DNA of 64,000 nucleotides from Bradyrhizobium cajani (lineage in GTDB: Bacteria > Pseudomonadota > Alphaproteobacteria > Rhizobiales > Xanthobacteraceae), in contig NZ_WQNE01000004.1 in the NCBI RefSeq assembly GCF_009759665.1, forward strand, positions 124,001-188,000. Reading direction: 5' to 3'. Made by a program: the position numbers and the translations under genes. The notes under the pieces were generated by a model. That model saw only the letters and a list, made by a program, of their open reading frames with translations. It searched no databases and was not told the DNA's origin. The number at the start of each line of letters is the position of its first letter. Position 1 is the first letter of the stretch. Below, piece by piece: positions 1 through 9,075 of this stretch.

Positions 1-2063
1 TTGGCTTCCTCTGAGGTGAATTTTGCCGCCTCGATCGCGATGCGCATCGCCTGCTCCTGGAACAGGGGCACGCCCATCGTCTTGTGCAGAACCTTGTAGA
101 GCTCATCCTTGTCGCCGTGCTCGGGGGACGGCGATGGATAGCTCACTTTCTCCTGGCCGTTCCGCCGCCGCAAATAGGGATGCACCATGTCGCCCTGGAT
201 CGGCCCCGGACGCACGATCGCAACCTCGATGACGAGATCGTAGAACGTCCGCGGCTTCAGGCGCGGCAGCATGTTCATCTGGGCGCGGCTCTCGACCTGG
301 AACACGCCAAGCGACTCCCCGGCGCACAGCATGTCGTAAACCCTGGGATCGTCCTGCGGGACGCTCGCCAGCACAAAACGCTCGCCCTTGTGCTGATCGA
401 TCAGATCAAAACATTTCCTGATGCAGGTCAGCATGCCCAGCGCGAGCACGTCGACCTTCATCATGCTGAGCGCGTCGACGTCATCCTTGTCCCATTCGAT
501 GAAGGTGCGATCGTCCATCGCGGCGTTGCCGATCGGCACGTAGGTGTCGAGCCGGTCCTGGGTCAGCACGTAGCCGCCGACATGCTGGGAGAGATGACGC
601 GGGAATTCGATCAGCTCGGTCGCAAGCTCCACCGCAAGATTGATCATGGGATTGTTGGGATCGAGCCCGGCCTGCCTGACCTGCATGTCGTTGAGGCCCT
701 TGCCCCAGCTACCCCAGACGGTGTCGGCGAGCGCGGCGGTGACGTCCTCGGTCAGGCCCAGCGCCTTGCCGACGTCGCGGATGGCGCTGCGCGGACGATA
801 GTGGATGACGGTGGCGATGATCGCGGCGCGATGACGGCCGTAGCGGCGATAGACATATTGCATCACCTCCTCGCGCCGCGAATGCTCGAAATCGACGTCG
901 ATGTCGGGCGGCTCCAGCCGCTCCTTGGAGATGAAGCGCTCGAACAGGAGATCGACCTTGGTCGGGTCGACCGAGGTGATGCCGAGCACGTAACAGACGG
1001 CCGAATTCGCCGCCGATCCCCGCCCCTGGCACAGGATGTTCTGGCTGCGCGCATAATGCACGATGTCGTGCACGGTGAGGAAATAATGCGCGTATTTCAG
1101 CTCGGCGATCAGCGCGAGCTCCTTCTTGAGCGTCGCGCGCAATTTGTCGTCGATCCTGCCGCCGAAATATTTGTCGACGCCCGCCCAGGTGAGATCCTCC
1201 AGATGTCCTTGCGCGGTCTTGCCCGGCGGCACCGGCTCGTCCGGATATTGGTATTTGAGCAGGTCGAGCGAGAAGGTGATGCGATCTGCAAAGCGCATGG
1301 TTTCCGCGATCGCCTCAGGGAAATCGCGGAACAGCCGCGACATCTCGCGGGGCGTCTTCAGAAAGCGCTCGGCATTGGCCTCAAGTCTCCGTCCGACCGC
1401 CTCGATCGTGGTCTTTTCCCGGATGCAGGTCAGCACGTCTTGAAGCGGGCGGCGGGCGGGATCGTGATAGAGCACCTCGTTGGTCGCGAGCAGCGGGACC
1501 TTTGCCCTCGTCGCGAGATCATCGAGCCGCGCCAGGCGGCGCCGGTCGTCGCCGCGATAGAGCAGGCTCGCCGCCAGCCACACGCCTTCGGCGCGGTTGT
1601 CCCTGAGCTTTGCCAGAACATCCAGCGTTTGCTCCGGATCGAAGCGATGCGGCAGCGTCAGAACCAGGAGCTGGCCTTCCGCAAATTCGAGCAGATCGGC
1701 GAAGGTGAGACGGCATTCGCCTTTCTCGATCCGCGTGATGTCGTCGCCGCGCTTGCCCCTGGTGAGGAGCTGGCAGAGCCGGCCATAGGCCGAGCGGTCG
1801 CGCGGATAGACCAGGATATCGGGCGTGCCGTCGATGAAGACGATACGCGCGCCGATCAGGAGCTTCGGCTTGTGCAGCACCTTTTCATTGTCGAGCTCCT
1901 TGTAGGCGCGCACCACGCCGGCGAGCGTGTTGTGATCGGCAATGCCGATCGCGGGGATGCTGAGGATGCTGGCCTGATGCACATAGGCGCGTGGATCCGA
2001 GCCGCCGCGCAGGAAGGAGAAGTTGGTGGTGATGCCGATCTCGGCATAGGCAGGCGTGTTCAT
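1..2063 (-). CDS. dnaE2: Error-prone DNA polymerase DnaE2 (ImuC), C-terminus cut by window edge
   Basis: Leftward gene whose first 687 codons are present; the 3' end lies outside the window. The N-terminus ([20 protein letters not shown]) is the PHP domain of C-family polymerases. The polymerase active-site motif PDIDVDFEH with two catalytic aspartates lies near residue 390, and the third aspartate region ([11 protein letters not shown]) follows. DnaE2 is the polymerase of the ImuA-ImuB-DnaE2 translesion mutasome, which acts in SOS mutagenesis in bacteria lacking UmuDC. The ATG at 2063 overlaps the TGA of imuB (ATGA), so the two are translationally coupled. The family is about 1,050-1,100 residues long, so roughly one third is missing. 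The replicative DnaE is less likely because of the imuAB context. Confidence 0.95.
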   Translation of the reverse strand, partial: MNTPAYAEIGITTNFSFLRGGSDPRAYVHQASILSIPAIGIADHNTLAGVVRAYKELDNEKVLHKPKLLIGARIVFIDGTPDILVYPRDRSAYGRLCQLLTRGKRGDDITRIEKGECRLTFADLLEFAEGQLLVLTLPHRFDPEQTLDVLAKLRDNRAEGVWLAASLLYRGDDRRRLARLDDLATRAKVPLLATNEVLYHDPARRPLQDVLTCIREKTTIEAVGRRLEANAERFLKTPREMSRLFRDFPEAIAETMRFADRITFSLDLLKYQYPDEPVPPGKTAQGHLEDLTWAGVDKYFGGRIDDKLRATLKKELALIAELKYAHYFLTVHDIVHYARSQNILCQGRGSAANSAVCYVLGITSVDPTKVDLLFERFISKERLEPPDIDVDFEHSRREEVMQYVYRRYGRHRAAIIATVIHYRPRSAIRDVGKALGLTEDVTAALADTVWGSWGKGLNDMQVRQAGLDPNNPMINLAVELATELIEFPRHLSQHVGGYVLTQDRLDTYVPIGNAAMDDRTFIEWDKDDVDALSMMKVDVLALGMLTCIRKCFDLIDQHKGERFVLASVPQDDPRVYDMLCAGESLGVFQVESRAQMNMLPRLKPRTFYDLVIEVAIVRPGPIQGDMVHPYLRRRNGQEKVSYPSPSPEHGDKDELYKVLHKTMGVPLFQEQAMRIAIEAAKFTSEEA

Positions 2064-3655
2064 GCGAAGAGACCATGCACATACCAGTTGGGAGAAACCG
2101 GCTTGCCTTCATCGTCGAACACCTCCCCCTCATAGAGACCGTCGCGAAAGATCCAGAAGCGCAGTCCCTCGGCATCCTCGATGCGGAAATAATCCCGCGT
2201 GAGCTGCTTGCCGTCCTGCCGCCACCATTCCATCGCGATGCGCTCGGGTCCCTCCACCCGCACCACGGCATGCAGCGCGCGGCGCCAGGTGAATTGATGC
2301 GGCGGACCGTCAGGCACGGTCGCGAACGGCACCTTGATCGGCTCCGGTCTGTCGAACAGCCGCAAGGGGCGCAGCGGCGGCTCGCTCTCGGCGCGTGCCG
2401 GCCATTCGGCCTGCATGGCGGCGGCGAGATGGTGCTGGGCAGGTGCGGCCAGCATCGCACATTCAGGGATGTGAGTGTCCTGCGGCAGATGCACGACGAC
2501 GCGCTTTCCGCCGATGCGCGCGGCAATGCGGTCGAGCAGCGCGGCAAGCTCGTCATTGTCGTGGACATGGGCGTCGAGATCGCGTTGCTCCTGCACCACG
2601 ATCTCGGTGCGGCTCGCCGACAGGCGCACCATGTCGAAGCCGAAGCCGGGATCCAGCGGATCGGCGAGCGCATCGAGCCGCTCGCGGAACAGGCGGTCGA
2701 TCACGGCGCTTCGCGTCACCGGCCGCCCGGTCTCGACCATGATCGTACGCACCACGCCGTCGGTGCGGAAGAAGGCGGCTTCCAGGCGCCGCGCGCCCTT
2801 GCCTTGCTTCTCCATGGACGCGATCAACGTCTCGGCCAGCCGCGACAGCGTCATCGCGATCATGGTGTCGGTCGCGATCGGCTCGGCGAAGCGCTTCTCC
2901 ACGATGTAATCGGGCAGCGGTTTGCGTGGATTGATCGGCGCATCGCCCTGCCCCAGCGCATGCGCGAGCAGCGTGGAGAATCGCGCGCCGAACCGCGCCG
3001 TGATCTCATGGGAGCTGCGCAATGCAACATCGCCGATGGTCTTCAGGCCAGCGCGGCGCAGACCGGTGGTGATGGCCTCCCCCGCGCCGAGCGCCGACAC
3101 CGGAAACCGGCTGATCGCCTCTGCTTCCCCGCCATCGGCAACGATGGTACCTGTGGCCTGCCGCGTCAGCGTGCGTGCGCAGACCGAGGTGCCGGCGATC
3201 GCCGCGCTGACGGAAAAGCCCTGGCGAGCGAGCGCGCGGACCAATGTCCGCAACAACGCGGCCTCCCCGCCGAACAGATGCGCGCAGCCGGTGATGTCCA
3301 GGAACAAGCCGTGCGGCGCATCGAGCGCCACCAGCGGCGTGAAGCGGTCGCACCAGTCGGCGACATCGCTGAGCGTCTTCACATCGGCGACGGTATCGGC
3401 GTCGAACACCCGCAAGTCCGGGCACATCGCCCGGGCATTGGCCAAGGGCTGGCCGATGTACAGGCCGAGGCGCTCGGCGGCCTCGTCCAGCGCATGGATC
3501 ACTAGCGCATTGTTGTCCTTGATGACGACGATGCTCGGCTCATTATTATTTTTACCCTGCCCGGCGCTGCCAAGAAACCGCTGGATCCGGTCGATGGGCA
3601 GGCGCGGCAGCCACAGGCTGAGGATACGTCGACGGCTCACTGAACTGGCACTCAT
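2060..3655 (-). CDS. imuB: ImuB, Y-family polymerase-like mutasome hub protein
   Basis: 531 residues from the ATG at 3655. The open frame continues 29 codons further upstream, but that stretch lies inside imuA and does not look like protein. The N-terminus ([12 protein letters not shown]) and the following DinB/UmuC-like fold ([16 protein letters not shown] near residues 105-120, then a helix-hairpin-helix region with [14 protein letters not shown]) are typical of ImuB. ImuB is a catalytically inactive Y-family relative that bridges ImuA, DnaE2 and the beta clamp. It lies between imuA (about 100 bp overlap) and dnaE2 (4 bp overlap) in one leftward operon. Its role is inferred from family and context. 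Confidence 0.93.
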   Translation of the reverse strand: MSASSVSRRRILSLWLPRLPIDRIQRFLGSAGQGKNNNEPSIVVIKDNNALVIHALDEAAERLGLYIGQPLANARAMCPDLRVFDADTVADVKTLSDVADWCDRFTPLVALDAPHGLFLDITGCAHLFGGEAALLRTLVRALARQGFSVSAAIAGTSVCARTLTRQATGTIVADGGEAEAISRFPVSALGAGEAITTGLRRAGLKTIGDVALRSSHEITARFGARFSTLLAHALGQGDAPINPRKPLPDYIVEKRFAEPIATDTMIAMTLSRLAETLIASMEKQGKGARRLEAAFFRTDGVVRTIMVETGRPVTRSAVIDRLFRERLDALADPLDPGFGFDMVRLSASRTEIVVQEQRDLDAHVHDNDELAALLDRIAARIGGKRVVVHLPQDTHIPECAMLAAPAQHHLAAAMQAEWPARAESEPPLRPLRLFDRPEPIKVPFATVPDGPPHQFTWRRALHAVVRVEGPERIAMEWWRQDGKQLTRDYFRIEDAEGLRFWIFRDGLYEGEVFDDEGKPVSPNWYVHGLFA

Positions 3656-4340
3656 CACAATTCCATTCCATGATCCACCGGCCACACAGGCCATGACGAT
3701 TGCGCAAGAGCTCGGCATCGAAGCGCGGCGCGCCCCAGACACTCCACACTGGTCCCGGCGGCGAATGTGCCGCGCGCAGCATCCATCTGGTCTCGGCAGT
3801 CGACGGCAAGGGTTGCGCGGCCATGCGCAGCAGCAGCCCGGTGACGCCGGAAGATTGCGCCGCGAGCGTCAGCTTGCGGCTCGCCACGAGATCGAACTGC
3901 CTGGTCTCGCCCCAGAGCTCGAGCACGACGGCGCCCAGCGCATCGCAGGCGAGCGCATCGGCCGAGGTGCGCAGCGCGCTCTCGACATCGGCGGCGCGCA
4001 CCATCACCACGCGGCGCGGATCGAGGCCGAGCTCGGCGAGCCCGCTCATCGACAGCGCGCCCGTCTCGATCTCTGAAAAATCCTGCCGCACCCACAACAG
4101 CGGCTTCCGCGCCGTCACGCGCCCCGCGAGCCCGGTGACAAAACCCGTTGCGGCGGCGCCCTGACGCCCCTCGCAAAACACCTCATGGATCGCCGCGCGC
4201 GCGAGCCCGCCCTTCAGCGCGCCGTCGGCCTCGCCGTGGCCAAGCGCGACGCGATCGCGCTGATGCACGACCTCCGCAGTCTCGATGCGCTCGATCTGGC
4301 CGCGCAAGATCGCAAGCGCGCTTCCACGTGCGCCGCTCAT
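3552..4340 (-). CDS. imuA: ImuA, RecA/SulA-like mutasome component
   Basis: 262 residues; ATG at 4340 with a good ribosome binding site (AAGGAG, 8 nt spacer). The sequence has the ImuA pattern: an N-terminal helix (LAILRGQIERIE), GLARAAIHEVF, a RecA-like core with RKPLLWVRQDF and a conserved VVLELWGETRQFDLVASRKL segment. ImuA proteins are RecA-related and work with ImuB and DnaE2 in damage-induced mutagenesis. The last 35 or so residues overlap the start of imuB in another frame and are proline- and alanine-rich, so the functional C-terminus may end earlier. A GTTC-N7-GTTC box lies 67 bp upstream, so LexA control is likely. Confidence 0.88.
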   Translation of the reverse strand: MSGARGSALAILRGQIERIETAEVVHQRDRVALGHGEADGALKGGLARAAIHEVFCEGRQGAAATGFVTGLAGRVTARKPLLWVRQDFSEIETGALSMSGLAELGLDPRRVVMVRAADVESALRTSADALACDALGAVVLELWGETRQFDLVASRKLTLAAQSSGVTGLLLRMAAQPLPSTAETRWMLRAAHSPPGPVWSVWGAPRFDAELLRNRHGLCGRWIMEWNCDECQFSEPSTYPQPVAAAPAHRPDPAVSWQRRAG

Positions 4341-4406
4341 GCTCGCCGCTCCTTCAGGGGTGATTGCCGGTGGCTCTCGAAAAGAGAACCAACGGCTGGC
4401 TCATTT

Positions 4407-4421
4407 GTTCATGGTATGTTC
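4407..4421. promoter_or_regulatory. Alphaproteobacterial LexA (SOS) box between imuA and udgX
   Basis: The sequence reads GTTC-ATGGTAT-GTTC on the plus strand, an exact match to the GTTC-N7-GTTC direct repeat bound by alphaproteobacterial LexA. It sits in the 167 bp between the divergent imuA and udgX-like genes. On the plus strand it runs directly into a TATAAA stretch (4425-4430) that could be a -10 element for the rightward gene. Confidence 0.8.
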
Positions 4422-4507
4422 TAATATAAAGCTAACGGCGCCAGAAGAGTCAACCGAATTGGCGCGTGTTCGGATTCATGAGCGGAATCAATAGGATTCA
4501 AGGTGCC

Positions 4508-5899
4508 ATGTACCTCATCACCCTTGACAGCCAGACCGATTTCGACGGCTGGCGCAAAGCCGCCCGCACGCTCGCGCTGCATCACGTCGCACCAGCGGAT
4601 GTGACGTGGGGCGTGCAAGGCCAGCTGAACGGAGAGACGCCAGCCGGGCTGTCGGAAGCGCCAAGCCTTCCGCCGGTCGAGATCGAGAGCACCTTCAACG
4701 TGCCAGCCGATTTCATCGCGCTTGCACGCGTCACAATCCTGCATCGCGATGACGACCGCTTTGCGCTGCTTTATCGCCTGCTGTCCCGGTTGAAAGCCGA
4801 TCACGATCTTCTGGAAAGGATGAGCGATCCCGACGTGGCGCTGGCTGCCGCGATGGCCAGCAGCGTGCATCGCGATGCCCAGCGCATGCGCGATGTCGTG
4901 CGCTTTCGCGAGATCGGCCGCGAGCAGAAGGCGCATTACGCAGCCTGGTTCGAGCCGGAGCATTACATCGTCGCATTCGCCGCGCCGTTTTTTATACGCC
5001 GCTTTGCCGACATGCCCTGGTCAATCCTCACGCCTGATGTCTGCGCGCATTGGGACGGTCACGCGATCTCGTTCACGCCCGGCGTCAGCCGGACGGAGAG
5101 GCCCGAGCCTGGCCGCCTGGAGGAAACCTGGCGCCGCCATTTCGAGCCGGAGCGGCCGCGAGCGTCGGCAACGCGCCGAAGGAACCTCTCGGAAGCCTCG
5201 ATACTTGAACCCTTGCTCACCGATGCCGAACGCTGGACCGGCGGACGGATCGCTCCACGTCCGGAGGCTCCCATGCCCCGCAAGACCTCAGCCGCCGACG
5301 ATCTCGAAGCGCTCCGCGAGGAAGCCGCGCACTGCCGCGCCTGCCCGCTCTACAAGGACGCAACGCAGACCGTGTTCGGCGAGGGTCCGAAGTCCGCCAA
5401 TATCATGCTGGTCGGTGAGCAGCCCGGGGACAAGGAAGATCTCGCCGGCCATCCCTTCGTCGGTCCGGCCGGCCAGATGCTCGACCGTGCGCTGGAGGAG
5501 GCCGGCGTCGACCGCAAGAAGGTCTATGTCACCAACGCGGTCAAGCACTTCAAATTCGTGCCGCGCGGAAAGATCCGCCTGCACCAGAAGCCGGCGACGC
5601 CGGAGATCCGGGCGTGCCGGCAATGGTATGAACGGGAAGTTTCGGCAATCCAGCCCGATCTGATCGTGGCGATGGGCGCGACCGCGGCGCAGAGCGTGTT
5701 CGGCAAGATCACTCCCATCGGCAAGACCCGCGGCCGGCTCATTGACCTTCCCGACGGGCGCAAGGCTCTGGTGACGGTGCATCCATCCTATCTGCTGCGG
5801 CTGCCTGATCCTGAAGCCAAGGCGCTGGAATATCAGCGCTTTGTCGAAGACCTGAAGATCGCCGCCGGCTTGCAGAGGAAAGCGGCGCGCGCCGCCTAA
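4508..5899 (+). CDS. UdgX-type uracil-DNA binding protein fused to an N-terminal TIGR03915/DUF4130-like domain
   Basis: 463 residues from the ATG at 4508 (MYLITLD); an upstream in-frame ATG at 4466 is less likely. Residues 1-225 match the DNA-metabolism domain often found fused to or beside UdgX. Residues 265-460 are a family-4-like uracil-DNA glycosylase fold: CRAC at 276-279, GEQPG at 303-307, a third cysteine at 370 and VHPSYL at 424-429. Where family-4 enzymes carry a cysteine (VKC) this protein has VKH (345-347). The loop KIRLH (355-359) corresponds to the UdgX-specific KRRIH loop, whose histidine forms a covalent bond with uracil-containing DNA. Likely role: trapping or processing uracil in DNA during the SOS response. 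It is divergent from imuA and shares its SOS box. Confidence 0.85.
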   Translation: MYLITLDSQTDFDGWRKAARTLALHHVAPADVTWGVQGQLNGETPAGLSEAPSLPPVEIESTFNVPADFIALARVTILHRDDDRFALLYRLLSRLKADHDLLERMSDPDVALAAAMASSVHRDAQRMRDVVRFREIGREQKAHYAAWFEPEHYIVAFAAPFFIRRFADMPWSILTPDVCAHWDGHAISFTPGVSRTERPEPGRLEETWRRHFEPERPRASATRRRNLSEASILEPLLTDAERWTGGRIAPRPEAPMPRKTSAADDLEALREEAAHCRACPLYKDATQTVFGEGPKSANIMLVGEQPGDKEDLAGHPFVGPAGQMLDRALEEAGVDRKKVYVTNAVKHFKFVPRGKIRLHQKPATPEIRACRQWYEREVSAIQPDLIVAMGATAAQSVFGKITPIGKTRGRLIDLPDGRKALVTVHPSYLLRLPDPEAKALEYQRFVEDLKIAAGLQRKAARAA

Positions 5900-5997
5900 A
5901 CACAGGTAGGAAAACGGTTTTCACGCCTCGGTTGTCATCCGGCCTTCAAATCAATCACGGACAATAGCCCTTCCAAAAAGTTAAGGGGCGTCCAAAC

Positions 5998-7623
5998 ATG
6001 ACCGATGTAGCATTCGATCGCGCGGTAGGCGATCCAACTGTCCAGCCGGCCTCCCGGCCCAATCTCGACAAGGGTTTCAACCCGCTGACGATGATCCTGT
6101 TCTTCGGCGTCCTCGCCGCGGGCCTGCTGTTCGTCGCCTACAGCATCTATATCGACGTCAACGCGACCGGCGCCAAGGCCACGACCTTCCTGCCCTACAT
6201 CCTCTTGTTCGTCGCGCTCCTGATCGCGCTCGGCTTCGAATTCGTCAACGGCTTCCACGACACCGCCAACGCGGTGGCCACCGTGATCTACACGCATTCA
6301 CTGCCGGCCGAAGTCGCGGTGATGTGGTCCGGCTTCTTCAACTTCCTCGGCGTGCTCCTGTCCTCCGGCGCAGTCGCCTTCGGCATCGTCTCGCTGCTGC
6401 CGGTCGAGCTGATCCTTCAGGTCGGCTCGAGCGCCGGCTTCGCCATGGTGTTCGCGCTGCTGATCGCCGCGATCATCTGGAATCTCGGCACCTGGTTCTT
6501 CGGCCTGCCCGCCTCCTCCTCGCACACGCTGATCGGGTCGATCATCGGCGTCGGCGTCGCCAACGCCGTCATGCGCGGCCGCGACGGCACCTCTGGCGTG
6601 GACTGGACCAAGGCGACCGAAATCGGCTATGCGCTGCTGCTGTCGCCGCTGTTCGGCTTCATCTGCGCCGCCACGCTGCTGCTGCTGCTCAAGTTCATCG
6701 TGCGCAACCCCGCCCTCTATGCTGCGCCCGAAGGCAACAAGGCCCCGCCGCTCTGGATCCGCGGCCTGCTGATCGCAACCTGCACCGGCGTCAGCTTCGC
6801 GCACGGTTCGAACGACGGCCAGAAGGGCATGGGCCTGATCATGCTGATCCTGATCGGCACCGTTCCGACCGCCTACGCGCTCAACCGTGCGCTGCCGGAA
6901 TCCCAGGTCGCCCAGTTCCAGAAGACCTCCGAGGCCGCCTCCAAGGTGATCTCGGCCAAGGGCGCCGGCCACAGCATCATCGGCGATCCCCGCCCGGCGG
7001 TGACACAGTACATCGCGCTCCGCCACATCAACGAGGGCACCTATCCCTCGCTGGCGGTGCTGGTGAAGGACGTCGGCGACCAGGTTGCGAAGTACGGCTC
7101 GCTCAACAAGGTGCCGGCGGAAGCCGTCGGCAACACCCGCAACGACATGTACCTGACCTCGGAAGCGATCCGCTTCCTGATGAAGGACAAGGAGAACGAC
7201 CTCAACAAGGAAGAGGTCGCAACCCTCAACGCCTACAAGGGCTCGCTCGACTCCGCCACCAAGTTCATTCCAACCTGGGTGAAGATCGCAGTGGCGATCG
7301 CGCTCGGCCTCGGCACCATGGTCGGCTGGAAGCGCATCGTCATCACGGTGGGCGAGAAGATCGGCAAGAGCCACCTGACCTACGCGCAGGGCGCCTCGGC
7401 CGAGCTCGTGGCCGCCGCGACCATCGGCGCCGCCGACGTGTTCGGCCTCCCGGTCTCGACCACCCACGTGCTGTCGTCCGGCGTTGCCGGCACCATGGCC
7501 GCGAACGGTTCGGGCCTGCAATGGTCGACCATCCGCAACCTGCTGATGGCCTGGGTGCTGACGCTGCCCTGCGCGATCATGCTGTCGGCCACGCTTTATG
7601 TGATCTTCGCGCGGATCTTCTGA
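5998..7623 (+). CDS. pit: Inorganic phosphate transporter, PiT family
   Basis: 541 residues; ATG at 5998 with AAGGGG 9 nt upstream. An integral inner-membrane protein with two inverted halves, each carrying the PiT signature: FVNGFHDTANAV at residues 82-93 and SFAHGSNDGQKG near 265-276. Further conserved motifs are SSSHTLIGSIIG and PVSTTHVLSSG. Between the halves is a hydrophilic insertion of about 110 residues (residues 300-415) seen in the longer Pit proteins. It is a low-affinity, proton-coupled phosphate or metal-phosphate carrier. It is monocistronic, followed by a strong terminator. Only a weak half-match to a Pho box lies upstream. Confidence 0.95.
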   Translation: MTDVAFDRAVGDPTVQPASRPNLDKGFNPLTMILFFGVLAAGLLFVAYSIYIDVNATGAKATTFLPYILLFVALLIALGFEFVNGFHDTANAVATVIYTHSLPAEVAVMWSGFFNFLGVLLSSGAVAFGIVSLLPVELILQVGSSAGFAMVFALLIAAIIWNLGTWFFGLPASSSHTLIGSIIGVGVANAVMRGRDGTSGVDWTKATEIGYALLLSPLFGFICAATLLLLLKFIVRNPALYAAPEGNKAPPLWIRGLLIATCTGVSFAHGSNDGQKGMGLIMLILIGTVPTAYALNRALPESQVAQFQKTSEAASKVISAKGAGHSIIGDPRPAVTQYIALRHINEGTYPSLAVLVKDVGDQVAKYGSLNKVPAEAVGNTRNDMYLTSEAIRFLMKDKENDLNKEEVATLNAYKGSLDSATKFIPTWVKIAVAIALGLGTMVGWKRIVITVGEKIGKSHLTYAQGASAELVAAATIGAADVFGLPVSTTHVLSSGVAGTMAANGSGLQWSTIRNLLMAWVLTLPCAIMLSATLYVIFARIF

Positions 7624-7644
7624 GCGATCACACCTCTCAAAGAC

Positions 7645-7675
7645 AAAGGGCCCGTGCACGATGCACGGGCCCTTT
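7645..7675. terminator. Strong bidirectional terminator
   Basis: A perfect 14-bp stem (AAAGGGCCCGTGCA and its complement) with a 3-nt loop lies between the convergent pit and amidohydrolase genes. Flanking A and T runs make it usable on both strands. Confidence 0.9.
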
Positions 7676-7696
7676 TCCGTTCCAGCTCGGCAAGCC

Positions 7697-8869
7697 TTAC
7701 GACGCCGCCAGCTGCTCCTCGACCAGCTTGACCCAGTAGGACGTGCCGAAGACGATCGCCTCGTCGTTGAAATTGTAGGCGGGATGATGCAGGCCGGCGC
7801 TGTCGCCGTTGCCGCAGAAGATGAAGGCGCCGGGCCGCGCTTCCAGCATATAGGCAAAGTCCTCGCCGCCCATCAGCGGCGGCATCTCGTGCACGTTGGG
7901 GTCGCCCGCGACCTGCCTGGCGATGCGTCGCGCCACCTCGGTCTCGGCGGCGTGGTTGTTCACGACGGGATAATTGCGCTTGTAGTGCAGATCGATCCTG
8001 GCGCCGGTGATCTGCGCCACGCCCGCCACCACTTCGTGCACCCGCTTCTCGACGAGCTTGCGCACTTCGGGAGACAGCGTGCGGATGGTGCCCTTCAGCG
8101 TCGCGGTCTGCGGAATGACGTTGCGCGCATTGCCGGCATGGAATTCGCAGATCGAGATCACGGCGGAGTCCAGCGGATCGACGCTGCGCGCCACGATCGA
8201 TTGCAGCGCCGTGATGACTTGTGCGCCGACCAGCACGGAATCGATGCATTTGTGCGGTCGGGCGGCATGGCCGCCGACGCCCTCGATCATGATGTCGACC
8301 TCATCGGTCGCCGCCATGATCGGACCCGGCCGGATCGCGAACGAGCCGACCGGGATGCCCGGGCCGTTGTGCATGCCATAGACCTGCTCGATGCCGAAGC
8401 GCTCCATCAGGCCGTCCTTGACCATGGCCGCACCGCCGGCCCCGCCCTCTTCAGCGGGCTGGAAGATCACCACGGCATCGCCGGCGAAGTTGCGGGTCTC
8501 GGCAAGATAGCGCGCGGCGCCAAGCAGCATCGCGGTATGACCGTCATGGCCGCAAGCGTGCATCTTGCCCGGATTCTTCGAGGCGTAAGGCAGGTTGGTC
8601 TGCTCCTCGACCGGCAGAGCGTCCATGTCGGCACGCAGGCCGATCACCTTGAGCCCCTCGCCGGCCGGCTTGTTGCCCTTGATCACGCCGACCACACCAG
8701 TCTGGCCAAGGCCCGTCACGACCTCGTCGCACCCGAACTCGCGCAGGCGGTCCGCGACGAATGCTGCGGTGCGGTGAACGTCATACAGCAGCTCGGGGTG
8801 CTGGTGGATGTCCCGCCGCCAGGCCTGGATATCGGGTTGAAGGTCGGCGACACGGTTCACGATGGGCAT
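7697..8869 (-). CDS. M20 family amidohydrolase (hippurate hydrolase-like)
   Basis: 390 residues from the ATG at 8869; a further 20 in-frame codons upstream are not family-like. Motifs of the M20D amidohydrolases are present: RRDIHQHPEL near residue 18, ADMDALPV, HACGHDGHTAMLLGAA (zinc and catalytic residues), PAEEGGAGGAAMVKDG and a C-terminal GGEDFAYMLE. The family hydrolyses N-acylated amino acids such as hippurate or indole-3-acetyl amino acids and is cytoplasmic. The substrate cannot be read from sequence. It is divergent from the GMC oxidoreductase, and no clear ribosome binding site is visible. Confidence 0.92.
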   Translation of the reverse strand: MPIVNRVADLQPDIQAWRRDIHQHPELLYDVHRTAAFVADRLREFGCDEVVTGLGQTGVVGVIKGNKPAGEGLKVIGLRADMDALPVEEQTNLPYASKNPGKMHACGHDGHTAMLLGAARYLAETRNFAGDAVVIFQPAEEGGAGGAAMVKDGLMERFGIEQVYGMHNGPGIPVGSFAIRPGPIMAATDEVDIMIEGVGGHAARPHKCIDSVLVGAQVITALQSIVARSVDPLDSAVISICEFHAGNARNVIPQTATLKGTIRTLSPEVRKLVEKRVHEVVAGVAQITGARIDLHYKRNYPVVNNHAAETEVARRIARQVAGDPNVHEMPPLMGGEDFAYMLEARPGAFIFCGNGDSAGLHHPAYNFNDEAIVFGTSYWVKLVEEQLAAS

Positions 8870-8964
8870 GGAGGGGTCTCGAGCTTTGTTGGGAATACAG
8901 GACTGTCTACCATGCAAGCGCCAGTCCACCTACCTCCCGCGGATCGAGGATGGCCCTGTCCTCT

Positions 8965-9072
8965 CGTCATGGCCGGGGTCGAAGCCAGCTTGTCTTGGCC
9001 GTCCACGTCCGACTATTAGGACAGAAAGCGCGTGGATGCCCGGGACTACCCCGGGCTTGTTTGGGTGGACGC
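8965..9072. repeat. Degenerate Bradyrhizobium-type intergenic repeat
   Basis: Segments CGTCATGGCCGGGGTCG, GCCGTCCACGTCCG, CGTGGATGCCCGGGACTACCCCGGGC and GGGTGGACG look like diverged arms of a common chromosomal repeat built around CCCGGGC hairpins. It fills most of the gap between the divergent amidohydrolase and GMC genes. Confidence 0.45.
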
Positions 9073-9075
9073 AGA

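Noticed and set aside
84..2135. Long open frame on the plus strand opposite dnaE2
   Set aside because: Arg/His/Ala-rich sequence with no domain; it is the antisense shadow of a high-GC gene.
5925..5960. Pho box before pit (TTGTCAT half)
   Set aside because: Only one half-site resembles CTGTCAT and the second is absent.
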